Of a stretch of DNA of 64,000 bases, positions 10,192 through 20,143 are shown one piece after another. Position 1 is the stretch's first letter. Each line of letters opens with the position of its first letter. The stretch is from positions 2,480,001-2,544,000 of the forward strand of contig NZ_JACBZP010000001.1 in NCBI RefSeq assembly GCF_013409065.1, read 5' to 3'. The notes beneath the pieces are model-generated. The model ran no database searches, was not told the origin of the DNA, and saw only the letters and a program-made list of their open reading frames with translations. The position numbers were made by a program, and so were the translations under genes. Source of the stretch: Spelaeicoccus albus. GTDB taxonomy: Bacteria; Actinomycetota; Actinomycetes; Actinomycetales; Brevibacteriaceae.

Positions 10192-10350
10192 ACGGTAATC
10201 TTGCCACCATGTTCAATTCGCCCTGCGTGGTCACGCCAATTCAGTGGTGGCAGTAGGTCTGCGGCACCGCGAGCTAACATCCGGCTGCCCGCGCGGCGGC
10301 CTTTCCCGGTCGGTGACGTGCGGCGGCTCCCAGTCAAAGGAGCGACATTC

Positions 10351-11397
10351 ATGACCCGATCGACTTTCGACGTCGCAGTCGAACGAAGCGACGCGCTGTG
10401 GGGGCGCATCCAGAAGAACCCCGAGGGGCTGCGCGTACTCACCGGCGACAGGCCGACCGGCCCACTCCACCTGGGGCATTACTTCGGCACGCTGGCCAAC
10501 CGCGTGCGCCTGCAACGCGCCGGAGTCGACGTGTTCCTGGTGATCGCCGACTATCAGGTCATCACCGACCGCGAGGATGTCAGCTCGATCAAGCAGAACG
10601 TCCGCGAGCTCATGCTCGACTATCTGGCGGCCGGAATCGACGAGAAGACCGCGACGATCTTCACGCACAGCGCAGTGCCGGCGCTCAACCAATTGATGCT
10701 GCCGTTCCTGTCGCTCATGTCGGCCGCCGAGCTACGGCGCAACCCGACGGTCAAGGCCGAATCCGAGGCCGTTGGCGGCTCGCTCAGCGGGCTGCTGCTC
10801 ACATACCCGGTGCATCAAGCCGCCGACATCTTGTTCTGCGGGGGCAATGTCGTTCCCGTCGGACGCGACCAACTCCCGCACCTGGAAACCACCCGGCTGA
10901 TCGCCCACCGGTTCAACGAACGGTACGGGAAGGTGTTCGCCGAACCCGACGCCTTGCTGTCCGAGACGCCCCTGCTGCTTGGCACCGACGGCGGCAAGAT
11001 GAGCAAATCGGCACATAACTCGATTGCGCTGGGTGCAAGCGAAGACGAGACCACGGCGTTGATCCGCCGCGCCAAGACCGACAGCGAACGCGTCATCACG
11101 TACGACCCGGAGTCTCGCCCCGAGGTGTCGAACTTGTTGCTGGTGGCCGCCCTCTGCCAGGGGCGTGACCCCGCCGAGATCGCCGAAGAGATCGGGGACG
11201 CCGGATCGGGCGCCCTCAAGAAGCTGGTCACCGAAAGCGTGAACGAGTTCCTTCGGCCCATGCGCTCCCGTCGAGCCGATCTGGCCAAGAACCCGGACTA
11301 TCTGTGGTCGGTGCTACGGGCGGGCAACGAACGCGCAAACGCCATCGCCGACACGACACTTGACGACGTCCGCCGGCACATGGGCATGTCGTACTAG
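10351..11397 (+). CDS. trpS: Tryptophan-tRNA ligase
   Basis: A 348-residue class I aminoacyl-tRNA synthetase with the HIGH-like motif PLHLGH at residues 38-43 (after TGDRPTG, typical of TrpRS) and KMSKS at 216-220. It charges tRNA-Trp. The ATG at 10351 is preceded by AAAGGAG about 8 bases upstream; the reading frame is open far upstream, but that stretch is antisense to the carbonic anhydrase gene and is not coding. A long palindrome follows 20 bases after the stop. Confidence 0.95.
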   Translation: MTRSTFDVAVERSDALWGRIQKNPEGLRVLTGDRPTGPLHLGHYFGTLANRVRLQRAGVDVFLVIADYQVITDREDVSSIKQNVRELMLDYLAAGIDEKTATIFTHSAVPALNQLMLPFLSLMSAAELRRNPTVKAESEAVGGSLSGLLLTYPVHQAADILFCGGNVVPVGRDQLPHLETTRLIAHRFNERYGKVFAEPDALLSETPLLLGTDGGKMSKSAHNSIALGASEDETTALIRRAKTDSERVITYDPESRPEVSNLLLVAALCQGRDPAEIAEEIGDAGSGALKKLVTESVNEFLRPMRSRRADLAKNPDYLWSVLRAGNERANAIADTTLDDVRRHMGMSY

Positions 11398-11416
11398 TCG
11401 GCGCACGAACTGCCCC

Positions 11417-11487
11417 CGCGCATCGAGTGGTGGCGAACGGCTGCAAATTTGCAAAATTTTCAGCCATTCGCCACCACTCGATGCGCG
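11417..11487. repeat. Long palindromic repeat, copy 1 (likely bidirectional terminator)
   Basis: The left arm CGCGCATCGAGTGGTGG (11417-11433) and its continuation to 11450 pair with 11454-11487 with only about two mismatches, leaving a short loop. It sits between the convergent trpS and glpX genes. The outer arm CGAGTGGTGGCGAACGG recurs at 14652, 14683 and, with variation, at 49562, so this is one member of a dispersed repeat family. Confidence 0.85.
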
Positions 11488-11544
11488 TACTGGGGGTATG
11501 CGGCGGTCGGGTTGGGGGTACGCGGCGGTCGGGGTGTCCCGCCT

Positions 11545-12666
11545 TCAAGATTGCAGGCGCTTGTCCCGCTGGGCGGCCCGCAACGCCGCATCGACGTAAG
11601 CGCGCGTCTTTTCCGGCCGGTGCTCGGCCGTGACGGTGCGCACCGTGCCCGAACGCGAACGCATGACGAGCGAATTCGTGTAGACCCTGTCCCTGGTGTA
11701 GCGCACGCCGCTGAGCAAATCGCCGTCCGTGATGCCGGTGGCGACGAAATAGCAGTTGTTACCGGTGACGAGATCGTCGGTGCTGAGCACATCGGTCAGG
11801 CTCAGCCCTGCGTCGGAGGCCTTTTGCTTCTCATCGTCGGACTGCGGCCACAGCCGGCCCTGGATGACGCCGCCGATGGCCTTGACGGCACACGCCGCAA
11901 TGATGCCTTCCGGGGTGCCTCCGATTCCGAGGAGCAGGTCGATGCCGGTGTTCGGCCGCGCCGCCGCAATCGCACCGGCCACGTCGCCGTCTGTGATGAA
12001 GCGGATGCGCGCCCCGGCGGCTCGCACCTCTTCGGTGATCTGCGCATGGCGAGGACGGTCCAACAGCACCACCGTCACGCCGGAAGCGTCCACGCCCTTG
12101 GCCTTGGCGACACGACGGATGTTCTCGCCGATCGGAAGGCGCAGGTCGACGACGTCCGCGGCATCGGGGCCGGCGACGAGCTTTTCCATGTAGAACACGG
12201 CGGAGGGATCGTACATGGCGCCGTCCTCTGTCACTGCCATGACGGAGATCGAGTTGGGCATGCCGAGCGCCGTGAGGCGGGTGCCGTCGATCGGGTCGAC
12301 TGCGACATCGCAGCGCGCGCCCTCGCCGTCCCCGATGTGCTCGCCGTTGAACAGCATGGGCGCTTCGTCCTTCTCGCCCTCGCCGATGACGACGGTTCCG
12401 TTCATGCGAACCGATGAGATGACATTGCGCATGGCGGCCACTGCCGCGCCGTCCGCGGAATTCTTGTCGCCGCGTCCGACCCACGGGCCCGCCGCAATGG
12501 CCGCCGCCTCGGTCACGCGGACCAACTCCATGGCCAAGTTCCGATCCGGTTCGTCGTCACTCACGTGCAGGCGCTCGGACCAATCATCGTTGACGACGAC
12601 TGCCTGGTTGTCCTCGATGCGTCCGGAGGGGTGGGCGGCTTGCGGGGTACTGGATTCGTCAGTCAT
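11545..12666 (-). CDS. glpX: Fructose-1,6-bisphosphatase, class II
   Basis: This 373-residue GlpX-type phosphatase carries [15 protein letters not shown] near residues 95-109 and DPIDGT at 124-129, the metal-binding signatures of the class. It performs the last committed step of gluconeogenesis and is the main fructose bisphosphatase of most actinobacteria. The ATG at 12666 (MTDESSTPQ) is preferred because the frame continues upstream into the divergent DUF4245 gene. The arrangement glpX beside a divergent DUF4245 gene is also found in mycobacteria. Confidence 0.95.
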   Translation of the reverse strand: MTDESSTPQAAHPSGRIEDNQAVVVNDDWSERLHVSDDEPDRNLAMELVRVTEAAAIAAGPWVGRGDKNSADGAAVAAMRNVISSVRMNGTVVIGEGEKDEAPMLFNGEHIGDGEGARCDVAVDPIDGTRLTALGMPNSISVMAVTEDGAMYDPSAVFYMEKLVAGPDAADVVDLRLPIGENIRRVAKAKGVDASGVTVVLLDRPRHAQITEEVRAAGARIRFITDGDVAGAIAAARPNTGIDLLLGIGGTPEGIIAACAVKAIGGVIQGRLWPQSDDEKQKASDAGLSLTDVLSTDDLVTGNNCYFVATGITDGDLLSGVRYTRDRVYTNSLVMRSRSGTVRTVTAEHRPEKTRAYVDAALRAAQRDKRLQS

Positions 12667-12738
12667 ACGGCCATTCTGCCACCCGGGCGCCGCGGCGGGC
12701 GGTTCGCGTCGAATCGTTATTCGCGGGATGATGGTTTC

Positions 12739-13332
12739 GTGAGTTATCGTCAATCCGCCCCGCCGCAGTCCGGTCAGCCGGAGTCGCCGCCGAAACTGAC
12801 GCACCGGCAGCAGCAAGCGCGTGCCACGACCCTCCAACTGGTGCTGGCGCTTGCGGCCTGTTTCGTCGTGCTGTTTGGAGTGCTGGCCTTGGTTCCGCAC
12901 AAGGACACCGGCTTCACGCCGCCCACCATTGACGTGTCCGCCAGGGCGAAGGCCGCTGCGCCGAAGGCGGACTTTCCGCTGGCACAGGCCCATATGAAGG
13001 GGTGGAAGGCGAATGCCGTCAGCTTCAAACATACGGGCGATGCAGGCGTGCCGACCTGGTACGTGAGCTATCTGGGGCCGGACGACGGATGGCTGAGCGT
13101 CAAGCAGGCCGCGCACGCGCCGTCCGGCTGGGCAGCCGATCAGTACGGCAAGTCGGTCGCGACGGGTAACCGTACCGTCGACGGCGTCAAATGGAAGCTG
13201 CGTACCACCGGCTCCGACGGCAATCAGTACATGATCGGAAAAGTCGACGGCATCACTTATGTGTTGATGGGCCAAGCGGACCTGCCGCAGTTCGATACCT
13301 TTGCGAAAGATCTGCTGGCCAGCGTGAAGTAG
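12739..13332 (+). CDS. DUF4245 membrane-anchored protein
   Basis: The 197-residue protein has a short polar N-terminus, one transmembrane segment ([20 protein letters not shown], about residues 35-54) and an extracytoplasmic domain containing [19 protein letters not shown]. Family function is unknown. Conserved adjacency to glpX suggests a link to cell-envelope or carbon metabolism, but this is inference only. The GTG start at 12739 was chosen because further upstream the frame runs into glpX. The sugar-dehydrogenase-like gene follows after 2 bases. Confidence 0.82.
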   Translation: MSYRQSAPPQSGQPESPPKLTHRQQQARATTLQLVLALAACFVVLFGVLALVPHKDTGFTPPTIDVSARAKAAAPKADFPLAQAHMKGWKANAVSFKHTGDAGVPTWYVSYLGPDDGWLSVKQAAHAPSGWAADQYGKSVATGNRTVDGVKWKLRTTGSDGNQYMIGKVDGITYVLMGQADLPQFDTFAKDLLASVK

Positions 13333-13334
13333 AC

Positions 13335-14579
13335 ATGACTGCTGGAGGGGGACGGCCGCTGACGATTGCCTCCACGGCATCCGCCGTGACGGCAGTCTCC
13401 CGTGCCTTCGCCGCGATCGCCGCTGGGTTCATGGCTGCCGTGCTTGTCGGGTGCAGCGGGGGAGCGGAAACGACGCCGACCGGGAGCGCGGCCGAATCGG
13501 GGCCCGCGGACGGACCTGCAGCAGGCTCCGCGCGGACGTCAGCGCTCGTCGGTCGCATCACCACTCCATGGGATGCGGCGTTTTTACCCGGCGGCAAGGC
13601 ACTTGTGACGTTGCGCGACGCCGCCCGGGTGGTCCTGGTCGACGTCGACGGCAGCGTGAAGCGCGTTCCGGCGGGCGGGCATCACGGCCGCGTGCCGAAT
13701 GTCGTCAACGGCGGCGAAGGGGGACTGCTCGGCATCGCCGTGGCCGACTCGTTCGAGCGGAATCACTACGTGTACATGTACCGGACGACGTCGACGGGCA
13801 ACGAAGTAGTACGGATGACGCTGCAGTCCGGCACGCTCGCCGATCCGCGGATAGTTCTTCGCGGCATCGAATCGTCGACGCATCATAACGGGGGCGGGCT
13901 CGGGTTCGGCCCCGACGGCAAGCTGTACGTCAGCACGGGTGACGCCGAACAGCGGAGTCTGTCGCAAAAGCTCGGATCGATGAACGGTAAGATCCTCCGC
14001 ATCAACGCCGACGGATCGGTGCCGGATGACAACCCGTTCTCGTCATCCCCGGTCTATTCGCTGGGCCATCGCAACGTCGAGGGATTCGGATGGGACGGCC
14101 GCGGCCGAGTGTGGGCGAGTGAATTCGGCGAGAACACCTGGGATGAGCTCAATCTCATCCGAGCGGGCAAGAATTACGGATGGCCGGACGTCGAAGGGGT
14201 TGGCGACGATCCGAAGTTCGTCAACCCTGTGATGACGTGGTCGACCGCGGACGCTTCGCCCAGCGGCGTGGCAGTGCGGTCGGGCGGCGTGTACTTGGCG
14301 GCCCTGCGCGGCGAAAGGCTCTGGTACGTGCCGTTTACCGGCCGCGGTGGTAACGGGGAGAGCAGCGCCGGGGAGAGTGGTGCCGGGGAGAGCAGCGCCG
14401 GGGAGAGCAGCGCCGGGGAGAGTGGTGCCGGAAATGGCGAGTCCGTCGGTGCTGCGAAGGCGTACTTCACCGGCAAGTTCGGCCGACTGCGCAATGTGGT
14501 AGTCGCACCGGACAAGTCGATGTGGCTCTTCACCGACAACGGCGAGGCCAGCAAAATCATCCGCGTCACCAACCTCTGA
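13335..14579 (+). CDS. PQQ-dependent sugar dehydrogenase-like lipoprotein (glucose/sorbosone dehydrogenase family)
   Basis: The 414-residue protein has a signal sequence ending in lipobox VLVGC (Cys40), then a Ser/Ala/Gly-rich linker and a six-bladed propeller of the soluble glucose dehydrogenase/HHIP family. Visible motifs are [33 protein letters not shown] and [14 protein letters not shown]. It is expected to be lipid-anchored outside the membrane; the real substrate is not known. Residues 341-365 are five tandem GES[SG]A pentapeptides, an insertion in a surface loop. Its 2-base gap after the DUF4245 gene implies an operon. Confidence 0.87.
   Translation: MTAGGGRPLTIASTASAVTAVSRAFAAIAAGFMAAVLVGCSGGAETTPTGSAAESGPADGPAAGSARTSALVGRITTPWDAAFLPGGKALVTLRDAARVVLVDVDGSVKRVPAGGHHGRVPNVVNGGEGGLLGIAVADSFERNHYVYMYRTTSTGNEVVRMTLQSGTLADPRIVLRGIESSTHHNGGGLGFGPDGKLYVSTGDAEQRSLSQKLGSMNGKILRINADGSVPDDNPFSSSPVYSLGHRNVEGFGWDGRGRVWASEFGENTWDELNLIRAGKNYGWPDVEGVGDDPKFVNPVMTWSTADASPSGVAVRSGGVYLAALRGERLWYVPFTGRGGNGESSAGESGAGESSAGESSAGESGAGNGESVGAAKAYFTGKFGRLRNVVVAPDKSMWLFTDNGEASKIIRVTNL
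14355..14429 (+). repeat. Five tandem 15-bp repeats inside the sugar dehydrogenase gene
   Basis: The unit GGGGAGAGCAGCGCC or its variant GGGGAGAGTGGTGCC occurs five times without spacing (14355, 14370, 14385, 14400, 14415). The 15-bp period keeps the frame and encodes [10 protein letters not shown] pentapeptides. Copy-number change would alter loop length without frameshift. Confidence 0.93.
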
Positions 14580-14651
14580 CCCACCTGCCTTCCCGCGCCG
14601 CTTCCCGCCTCCCGCGTCGTATCGTTCCTCTCGCGCTGCTCTTCCGCGGGC

Positions 14652-14670
14652 CGAGTGGTGGCGAATGGCT
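14652..14670 (+). repeat. Solitary half-copy of the palindromic repeat
   Basis: CGAGTGGTGGCGAATGGCT matches the left arm of the complete palindrome that begins 31 bases downstream, but its own right arm is missing. It suggests a partial duplication or decay of a second element in the same intergenic space. Confidence 0.75.
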
Positions 14671-14682
14671 CACGATCCCCGT

Positions 14683-14739
14683 CGAGTGGTGGCGAATGGT
14701 CATTAAATCAAGGATTTAACGACCATTCGCCACCACTCG
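14683..14739. repeat. Long palindromic repeat, copy 2
   Basis: Arms 14683-14701 and 14721-14739 are perfectly complementary over 19 bases, and the pairing continues inward with one mismatch (TTAAATC/GATTTAA) to leave a 3-base AAG loop. It lies after the sugar-dehydrogenase gene and before the HNH gene. The rest of the 290-base gap is AT-rich and probably holds the HNH promoter; no gene is seen there. Confidence 0.9.
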
Positions 14740-14869
14740 ATCAACGAAACGAACTGAAAGAAAAATAATTCGAATAAATATCACTATACCCCTGGCGGTA
14801 TTCGAACGCATGCACTAGTCTGGTATTAATCGCTTTTCGATGCTGAAGAGTGGCGGAGGGATCCAGACA

Positions 14870-16666
14870 ATGGAATTCGATGAGCAGCAAGCACAGAGAA
14901 TTCTGGCTGGTCTGCGCCGCCGCCTCGAACCGCGTGATTCCAGGCCGAGCGAACGCTGGGACGTTCCCGGCCTGGCCCGCGGGCGCTCCGAAGGTCCGGA
15001 CGGTGAGTCATCCCTTGGCGATGCGGATATCGAGGCCGCCATCGATGCGGTCAATCTGGGTTCCGGAATTGTTCGCGAGGTACCCGGCAACGCCCTCACG
15101 GATCAGGCGGTCGTGCAGTTGCTGTCCGATGTCGCCGTTGCCAGGCGCCGGCTCGATGCTGCTTACTTGAAAGTCGTGGCGCTCGTCGATCAACGAGACG
15201 CGGCGCGTGACTCGGGTGTTGGAGCTCAGACGACGGCGGGCTTGCTCAAGGCAATCGCGGGCGTGGCGCCCGGGAGGGCCAAGGCGGACGTCGCGGATGC
15301 CCGAGCGCTTCATGGCGAAGGAGCCGTGAGTGAAAGCGTGCTGGTTCCGGGTAAGTCGGCGCCTGCCGGTCCACTGGCGGACATGAGCGATTTGCTTGCC
15401 AAGGGCCGCGTTTCGCTGGCGCATATCGACACGGCGGTTCGTACGTTGAACAAAGTTCCCGAGCATCTCCTCGACGCGGCGATGAACCCCGGAAACGAAG
15501 ACGACGAGCGCGGAGTTGCCGCGGCGAAATCGGTGCGTGAGAATATCTGCGAATTTTTCGCCGAGAAGGCGCCGTCGACGTCGCCGGAGAATTTGCGAAG
15601 GCTCGGCAAGCACCTAGTTGAAGTGCTCGACCCGGACACTGACGACCATTACGATCCCGAATCGTTCAACCGGCGCTCGATGACCATGAGTACCGATATC
15701 ACCGGAATGGTGTTCGGCACGTATCAGCTTGATCCCGCGGCCGGAGCGGCTTTGCGAGCCGTCTTGGATCCGCTGTCGGCGCCGCACCCTGTTCAGCACG
15801 GCGACGACGGTTCGGTAGCCGTGCGGGATACGCGGACACCGGAACAACGCCGCGCCGATGCGCTGTCCGAACTGGCTTCGGCTGCTGCGCCGTTTGTTCC
15901 GCGCTGCCACCCGAACCCCGACTGTCGCCGGGATGAAGAAGGCGTCTGGGGCGCCGAACCCGGCACCGGAAACACGCGTGCAGAGGCGCGACAGGCAGCC
16001 GATCAGCTGTTCGGGTTGGAAAAGGCGGCAACTGGTAACGGTGCCGCACAGTCCGAAGCGGCATCAAAGCTGCACCCGGGCCGTAGGCCGGCGAGGATCA
16101 CCGTTATGACGACGGTGGACAAGTTCACGGGCCGCGACCGGACGCCGTCACATTGCTTTCAGACCGGAGACATCGCTCCCGGTACTCTCACGAGGCTCGC
16201 CTGCGACGCGTCGTTCGAACGCTTGGTGATGGATGCCCGCGGTGCGGTTTTGGATCTGGGAGTACCTGTGCGACTTGCCTCGCCGGCGCAAAAGCGGGCG
16301 ATCAGTGGACGCGATAAAGGATGCGTCTTTCCCGGCTGCAACCGGCCGCCGTCGTGGTGTGATGTCCACCATGTGCAATGGTATTCGCGCGGCGGGCCGA
16401 CCGACGTGGGTAATTTGTGTTTGCTCTGCGCTCAGCATCATTCGCTGATTCACTCGGAAAGCTGGAAGCTCAGAATGATCGATGGCGTTCCGTATGCAAA
16501 GCCCGAGCCCGGAACCATCAAGGTGACGGTAGCCGGTGCGGAGCCGACCGTGCTCGATACGTATTCGGCAGGCGGCGACTGGGTCAGGAATTCGTACTTC
16601 GACCGCTTGAAAGATACCGAAGAGCTAGGCAGATCGATCACCAGAAGCACAGCCGTGGCGACATAG
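14870..16666 (+). CDS. DUF222 / HNH endonuclease domain protein (13E12-repeat type)
   Basis: The 598-residue protein has an N-terminal DUF222 region (LTDQAVVQLLSDVAVARRRLDAAYLKVVALVDQRDAARDSG) and a C-terminal HNH nuclease motif. The latter spans about residues 485-528: CVFPGC, CDVHHVQWYSRGGPTDVGNLCLLC and QHH. Such proteins are abundant, often multicopy, in actinobacteria and are related to REP13E12 elements; their role is unknown. The ATG at 14870 (MEFDEQQAQ) has GGAGGG about 10 bases upstream, so it is preferred over the ATG at 14840. It is a stand-alone gene. Confidence 0.9.
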   Translation: MEFDEQQAQRILAGLRRRLEPRDSRPSERWDVPGLARGRSEGPDGESSLGDADIEAAIDAVNLGSGIVREVPGNALTDQAVVQLLSDVAVARRRLDAAYLKVVALVDQRDAARDSGVGAQTTAGLLKAIAGVAPGRAKADVADARALHGEGAVSESVLVPGKSAPAGPLADMSDLLAKGRVSLAHIDTAVRTLNKVPEHLLDAAMNPGNEDDERGVAAAKSVRENICEFFAEKAPSTSPENLRRLGKHLVEVLDPDTDDHYDPESFNRRSMTMSTDITGMVFGTYQLDPAAGAALRAVLDPLSAPHPVQHGDDGSVAVRDTRTPEQRRADALSELASAAAPFVPRCHPNPDCRRDEEGVWGAEPGTGNTRAEARQAADQLFGLEKAATGNGAAQSEAASKLHPGRRPARITVMTTVDKFTGRDRTPSHCFQTGDIAPGTLTRLACDASFERLVMDARGAVLDLGVPVRLASPAQKRAISGRDKGCVFPGCNRPPSWCDVHHVQWYSRGGPTDVGNLCLLCAQHHSLIHSESWKLRMIDGVPYAKPEPGTIKVTVAGAEPTVLDTYSAGGDWVRNSYFDRLKDTEELGRSITRSTAVAT

Positions 16667-16700
16667 GTAAAGCGTGCGTCTACCGGCCCGGCACCATACC

Positions 16701-16976
16701 TTAGCTCGCGGAATGCTTTTCCCCGAGCGCGTCGGAATCATCGTCGCCGGCCGCCTCATTTGATGAATTCTCGGCACGTGCCTTGTCGAGGCGGGCCTTA
16801 GCTCCGTCGAGCCACTGCTGGCAACGATCTGCAAGAGCTTCGCCTCGTTCCCACAAGGCGAGCGACTGTTCCAGGCTGATGCCGCCGGCTTCAAGCTGTC
16901 GGACCACGCCGACGAGCTCGTCGCGGGCCTCTTCGTACTTCAACTCGGCGACCGGGCGAGTATCACTCATTGTCAT
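16701..16976 (-). CDS. xseB: Exodeoxyribonuclease VII small subunit
   Basis: The 91-residue acidic helical protein contains [37 protein letters not shown], the typical XseB helical hairpin. It binds the XseA large subunit to form exonuclease VII. Its start (16976, or 16970 for the second Met) overlaps the end of xseA, giving translational coupling. The acidic tail after residue 70 is unstructured. Confidence 0.92.
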   Translation of the reverse strand: MTMSDTRPVAELKYEEARDELVGVVRQLEAGGISLEQSLALWERGEALADRCQQWLDGAKARLDKARAENSSNEAAGDDDSDALGEKHSAS

Positions 16977-18267
16977 TCCTTTCGGTGGTGTCCGTGACCT
17001 TGGCCCGCAAGCTGCCTGCCGACACGCGGATTTTCAACTGATCATCAACCTCGACATCGGCAGGGTCGCGGACGACGTCGCCGGAGTCGTTTTGAACGAC
17101 CGCGTAGCCCCTGTCCAGGGTCTTTTGCGGCGAAAGTGCGATTACTTGAGCGCGAAAATGCTCGATGCGATCCGATTCGGAGTTGAGCCGAACCGTCATG
17201 GCCAACTGGCCGCGCTCACGGAGCTGGCGAACCTCGGCATCGTGGGCCGTCATCATGGAACCGGGATCGGCGAGAACGGGCCGCGAACGGATCGTGTCCA
17301 AACGCTCTTGCTCACGCTGGACGAGTCCCAACACGGCACGGGACAGCCCCGCCCGCGCATTGGCCAGGCCCGTGAATTCCTCCGCCACGTCCGGGACGAC
17401 GCGCTTCGCCGCGTCCGTCGGGGTGGATGCACGCGAATCCGCGACCTCATCGAGCAATGGGCGATCGGCCTCGTGCCCGATAGCCGAAACAATCGGAGTC
17501 GCGGCCCGTGACACCGCCCGGACGAGCGATTCATTGCTGAAGGAGAGTAAGTCCTCCATCGAGCCTCCGCCACGGGCGATGACGATGACGTCGATTGCGG
17601 GATCGGCGTCGAGCTCGGTGAGTGCGCGCATGACTTGACTGACTGCGTCCGCGCCTTGGACTGCTACTTCGCGTACCTCGAACTGCACAGCCGGCCAGCG
17701 ACGCTCGGAATTCTGCAAGACGTCCTTCATGGCGTCTGAATCTCTGCCGGTGATGAGACCGACGCAGGACGGAAGGAACGGCAGTTTTTTCTTCCTCTCC
17801 GGTGCGAAGAGTCCTTCGCTATCGAGGAGACGTCGCAACGCTTCGATTCGTGCCAGTAGCTCACCGATGCCGACCGGGCGGATGTCGTTGGCCCGCATCG
17901 ACAGCCGACCCGTCTTCTGCCAGAAATCCGCTTTGACACTGACGACAACGTGAGCACCCTTCTCCGGTGGGGTGCCGAGCCGGTCAAGAACGTTCGACCA
18001 CACGTGTACGGGCAGCGACATCTCGACGTCGGTGTCGCGCAGCGTCATGAATGTGGACTTGGCCCGCCGCGACAATTCGACTATCTGGCCCTCGACCCAC
18101 ACGGTCGACATCCGAGCGATGTATTCCTTCATTTTCGTCGAGAGGAGACGGACCGGCCACGGATTCTCGGCTGTCGTCTCGGCGGCAGTCGTCGCGAGTT
18201 TCCGGGGCTGAGCACCGCTCGTACCCAAAACCGACGGGGCACCGGAAATCTTGCCGGGATCGGACAT
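16963..18267 (-). CDS. xseA: Exodeoxyribonuclease VII large subunit
   Basis: A 434-residue XseA with an N-terminal OB-fold ([26 protein letters not shown]) and a catalytic domain with [30 protein letters not shown] and [25 protein letters not shown]. Exonuclease VII degrades single-stranded DNA. I placed the start at 18267 (MSDPGK) because GAAGGGA is 6 bases upstream; the track also allows 18282. xseB overlaps the 3' end. The gene is divergent from the membrane protein gene at 18341. Confidence 0.94.
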   Translation of the reverse strand: MSDPGKISGAPSVLGTSGAQPRKLATTAAETTAENPWPVRLLSTKMKEYIARMSTVWVEGQIVELSRRAKSTFMTLRDTDVEMSLPVHVWSNVLDRLGTPPEKGAHVVVSVKADFWQKTGRLSMRANDIRPVGIGELLARIEALRRLLDSEGLFAPERKKKLPFLPSCVGLITGRDSDAMKDVLQNSERRWPAVQFEVREVAVQGADAVSQVMRALTELDADPAIDVIVIARGGGSMEDLLSFSNESLVRAVSRAATPIVSAIGHEADRPLLDEVADSRASTPTDAAKRVVPDVAEEFTGLANARAGLSRAVLGLVQREQERLDTIRSRPVLADPGSMMTAHDAEVRQLRERGQLAMTVRLNSESDRIEHFRAQVIALSPQKTLDRGYAVVQNDSGDVVRDPADVEVDDQLKIRVSAGSLRAKVTDTTERNDNE

Positions 18268-18340
18268 GCGACTCCCTTCCACATTTCGCCGCCGGTTCCG
18301 TTGTTGGTGCGGACGGCTCCACTACAACTACCATGGAAGT

Positions 18341-19021
18341 GTGACACCAACGAATGAGGCGAACGAGGCGAACGCTCGCCCGAAGTACGGACTTTACGCG
18401 ACACCGGAAGAGCAGCGGGCAAGTATCAAGGAGCCCGACAAATATTTCGACGAATTCCAGGCCGCTGCACTGGGCGGGGGCGGAGTTGACGCCTCGGCGG
18501 CAGCGGCGCCCACAAGCATGGGCAGTCAGACCGACGCGCGCCGAACGGACGCCGCACGAACCGGCAGCTCGCAGGCCCGCAATTCGCAGGCCCATAATGC
18601 CGCCGCCGGAAAACCGGCTCCGACGCAATCGACACATGCCGCCGACGGCTTCGCCCACCACCCGGTAGACAGGGTGACTACGTTCATCTTGCTGGCCATC
18701 GGATTGTTCTTTTCGGTGGCGATTGTTCCCGGCATGCTGCATCCGGCCGATGCAATTAATGCCAGCTATCAGCAGTTCGGTCTCGGGTCATACGAAGCCA
18801 CGGGCGTGACAAAAGTCGTCGGCGTCGGCATCGCATTCTTTTATATTGTCGGTTGGCTATACGCAGCATTCAGCTCGATGGCCCGCCTCCGTAAGGGCCG
18901 TTACGCCTGGTGGATACCGGCAGTAACCGGAGTGGTCGTCTGGATTCTCACCATGATCGGCTTCGCCGTACTGATGCTGACGGATCCGTCGTTTATGAGC
19001 TATGCCACTTCCGGCAAGTAA
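18341..19021 (+). CDS. Small membrane protein, DUF6264-like
   Basis: The 226-residue protein begins with a polar region containing [17 protein letters not shown], which I associate tentatively with DUF6264 proteins of Micrococcales. A low-complexity Ala/Ser/Thr linker follows, then three to four transmembrane segments (about residues 112-132, 150-175, 185-210). The GTG at 18341 follows GGAA only weakly. It lies between xseA and ispH, head-to-tail with ispH (38 bases). Function unknown. Confidence 0.75.
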   Translation: MTPTNEANEANARPKYGLYATPEEQRASIKEPDKYFDEFQAAALGGGGVDASAAAAPTSMGSQTDARRTDAARTGSSQARNSQAHNAAAGKPAPTQSTHAADGFAHHPVDRVTTFILLAIGLFFSVAIVPGMLHPADAINASYQQFGLGSYEATGVTKVVGVGIAFFYIVGWLYAAFSSMARLRKGRYAWWIPAVTGVVVWILTMIGFAVLMLTDPSFMSYATSGK

Positions 19022-19059
19022 ATCTGAGCCTATCCGACCTGGAGAATTACGATAGAAGA

Positions 19060-20130
19060 GTGACTACTTCGATAAGCCTGCCGACGCCGAGCATGCCACG
19101 TAAGCGTCGCGACCCTTCCGAGATCGCACCGCCCGCAAAGGGGGCGAAGCGAGTGCTGCTGGCCTCGCCGCGCGGTTACTGCGCAGGTGTAGACCGGGCG
19201 GTTGTCGCCGTTGAAAAGGCGCTCGACCATTACGGGCCGCCCGTCTACGTGCGCAAACAGATTGTGCACAACTTGCACGTCGTTGACACGCTCGCCGAAC
19301 GCGGAGCCATTTTCGTGGAGGAGACCGACGAGGTGCCCGAGGGGGCCCGAGTCGTATTTTCCGCGCACGGCGTGTCACCTGAGGTCCACCGTTCGGCGGA
19401 AGCACGCGGCCTGCAAACTATCGACGCGACATGTCCGCTCGTGACGAAGGTGCACAAGGAAGCCGTCCGGTATGCGCGTAATGATTACGACATCCTGCTG
19501 GTCGGTCACGACGGTCACGAAGAGGTCGAGGGCACGGCGGGCGAGGCTCCGGAGAATATCCAACTCGTTCAAGGCCCGGACGATGTCGACGCCGTTACGG
19601 TGCGCGATCCCGACAAAGTTGTGTGGTTGTCGCAGACGACGCTTTCCGTCGACGAAACGATGGAGACGGTTCGCCGTCTGCGCGAGAAGTTCCCCAATCT
19701 TGAGGATCCGCCGAGCGACGACATCTGTTACGCGACGCAGAATCGTCAGGTAGCCGTGAAAAAGATCGCTGGCGAGTCAGATCTCGTGCTGGTGGTCGGT
19801 TCTGCCAATTCATCAAATTCCGTGCGCCTTGTGGAAGTCGCGCTCGAGCATGGCGCAACAGCTGCCCACCGGGTGGATTTTGCTCGTGAGATCGATGAGG
19901 AGTGGTTCAACGGAATCGCGACCATCGGCGTCACGTCGGGCGCATCGGTTCCGGATGTGCTCGTGCAGCAGGTGCTCAAAGTACTGGCCGACTATGGGTA
20001 CGGCGACGTGGAACCGGTGATTACCGCCGAAGAAGATCTGATGTTCTCGCTGCCGCGCGAGTTGCGACGCGATTTGAAGGCAGCCGGCGCCGATATCACG
20101 AATAAGCGCTCACAACCCGGCGACTTGTAA
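19060..20130 (+). CDS. ispH: 4-hydroxy-3-methylbut-2-enyl diphosphate reductase
   Basis: The 356-residue IspH/LytB protein retains the three cluster-binding cysteines: Cys41 in [10 protein letters not shown], Cys125 in [11 protein letters not shown] and Cys223 in [11 protein letters not shown]. It performs the last step of the MEP isoprenoid pathway, producing IPP and DMAPP. The GTG at 19060 gives the N-terminus [17 protein letters not shown], which resembles actinobacterial IspH starts; ATG 19093 is an alternative. It converges with rmuC. Confidence 0.95.
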   Translation: MTTSISLPTPSMPRKRRDPSEIAPPAKGAKRVLLASPRGYCAGVDRAVVAVEKALDHYGPPVYVRKQIVHNLHVVDTLAERGAIFVEETDEVPEGARVVFSAHGVSPEVHRSAEARGLQTIDATCPLVTKVHKEAVRYARNDYDILLVGHDGHEEVEGTAGEAPENIQLVQGPDDVDAVTVRDPDKVVWLSQTTLSVDETMETVRRLREKFPNLEDPPSDDICYATQNRQVAVKKIAGESDLVLVVGSANSSNSVRLVEVALEHGATAAHRVDFAREIDEEWFNGIATIGVTSGASVPDVLVQQVLKVLADYGYGDVEPVITAEEDLMFSLPRELRRDLKAAGADITNKRSQPGDL

Positions 20131-20143
20131 TCGCGCCGGGCCG

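Noticed and set aside
12667-13380. Upstream extension of the glpX frame to 13380 (611 codons)
   Set aside because: The extension is antisense to the DUF4245 gene, and glpX homology starts at the ATG at 12666.
14355-14429. Repeat tract considered as a CRISPR array
   Set aside because: Units are 15 bp, directly adjacent without spacers, and in frame within a coding sequence; no cas genes are in the window.
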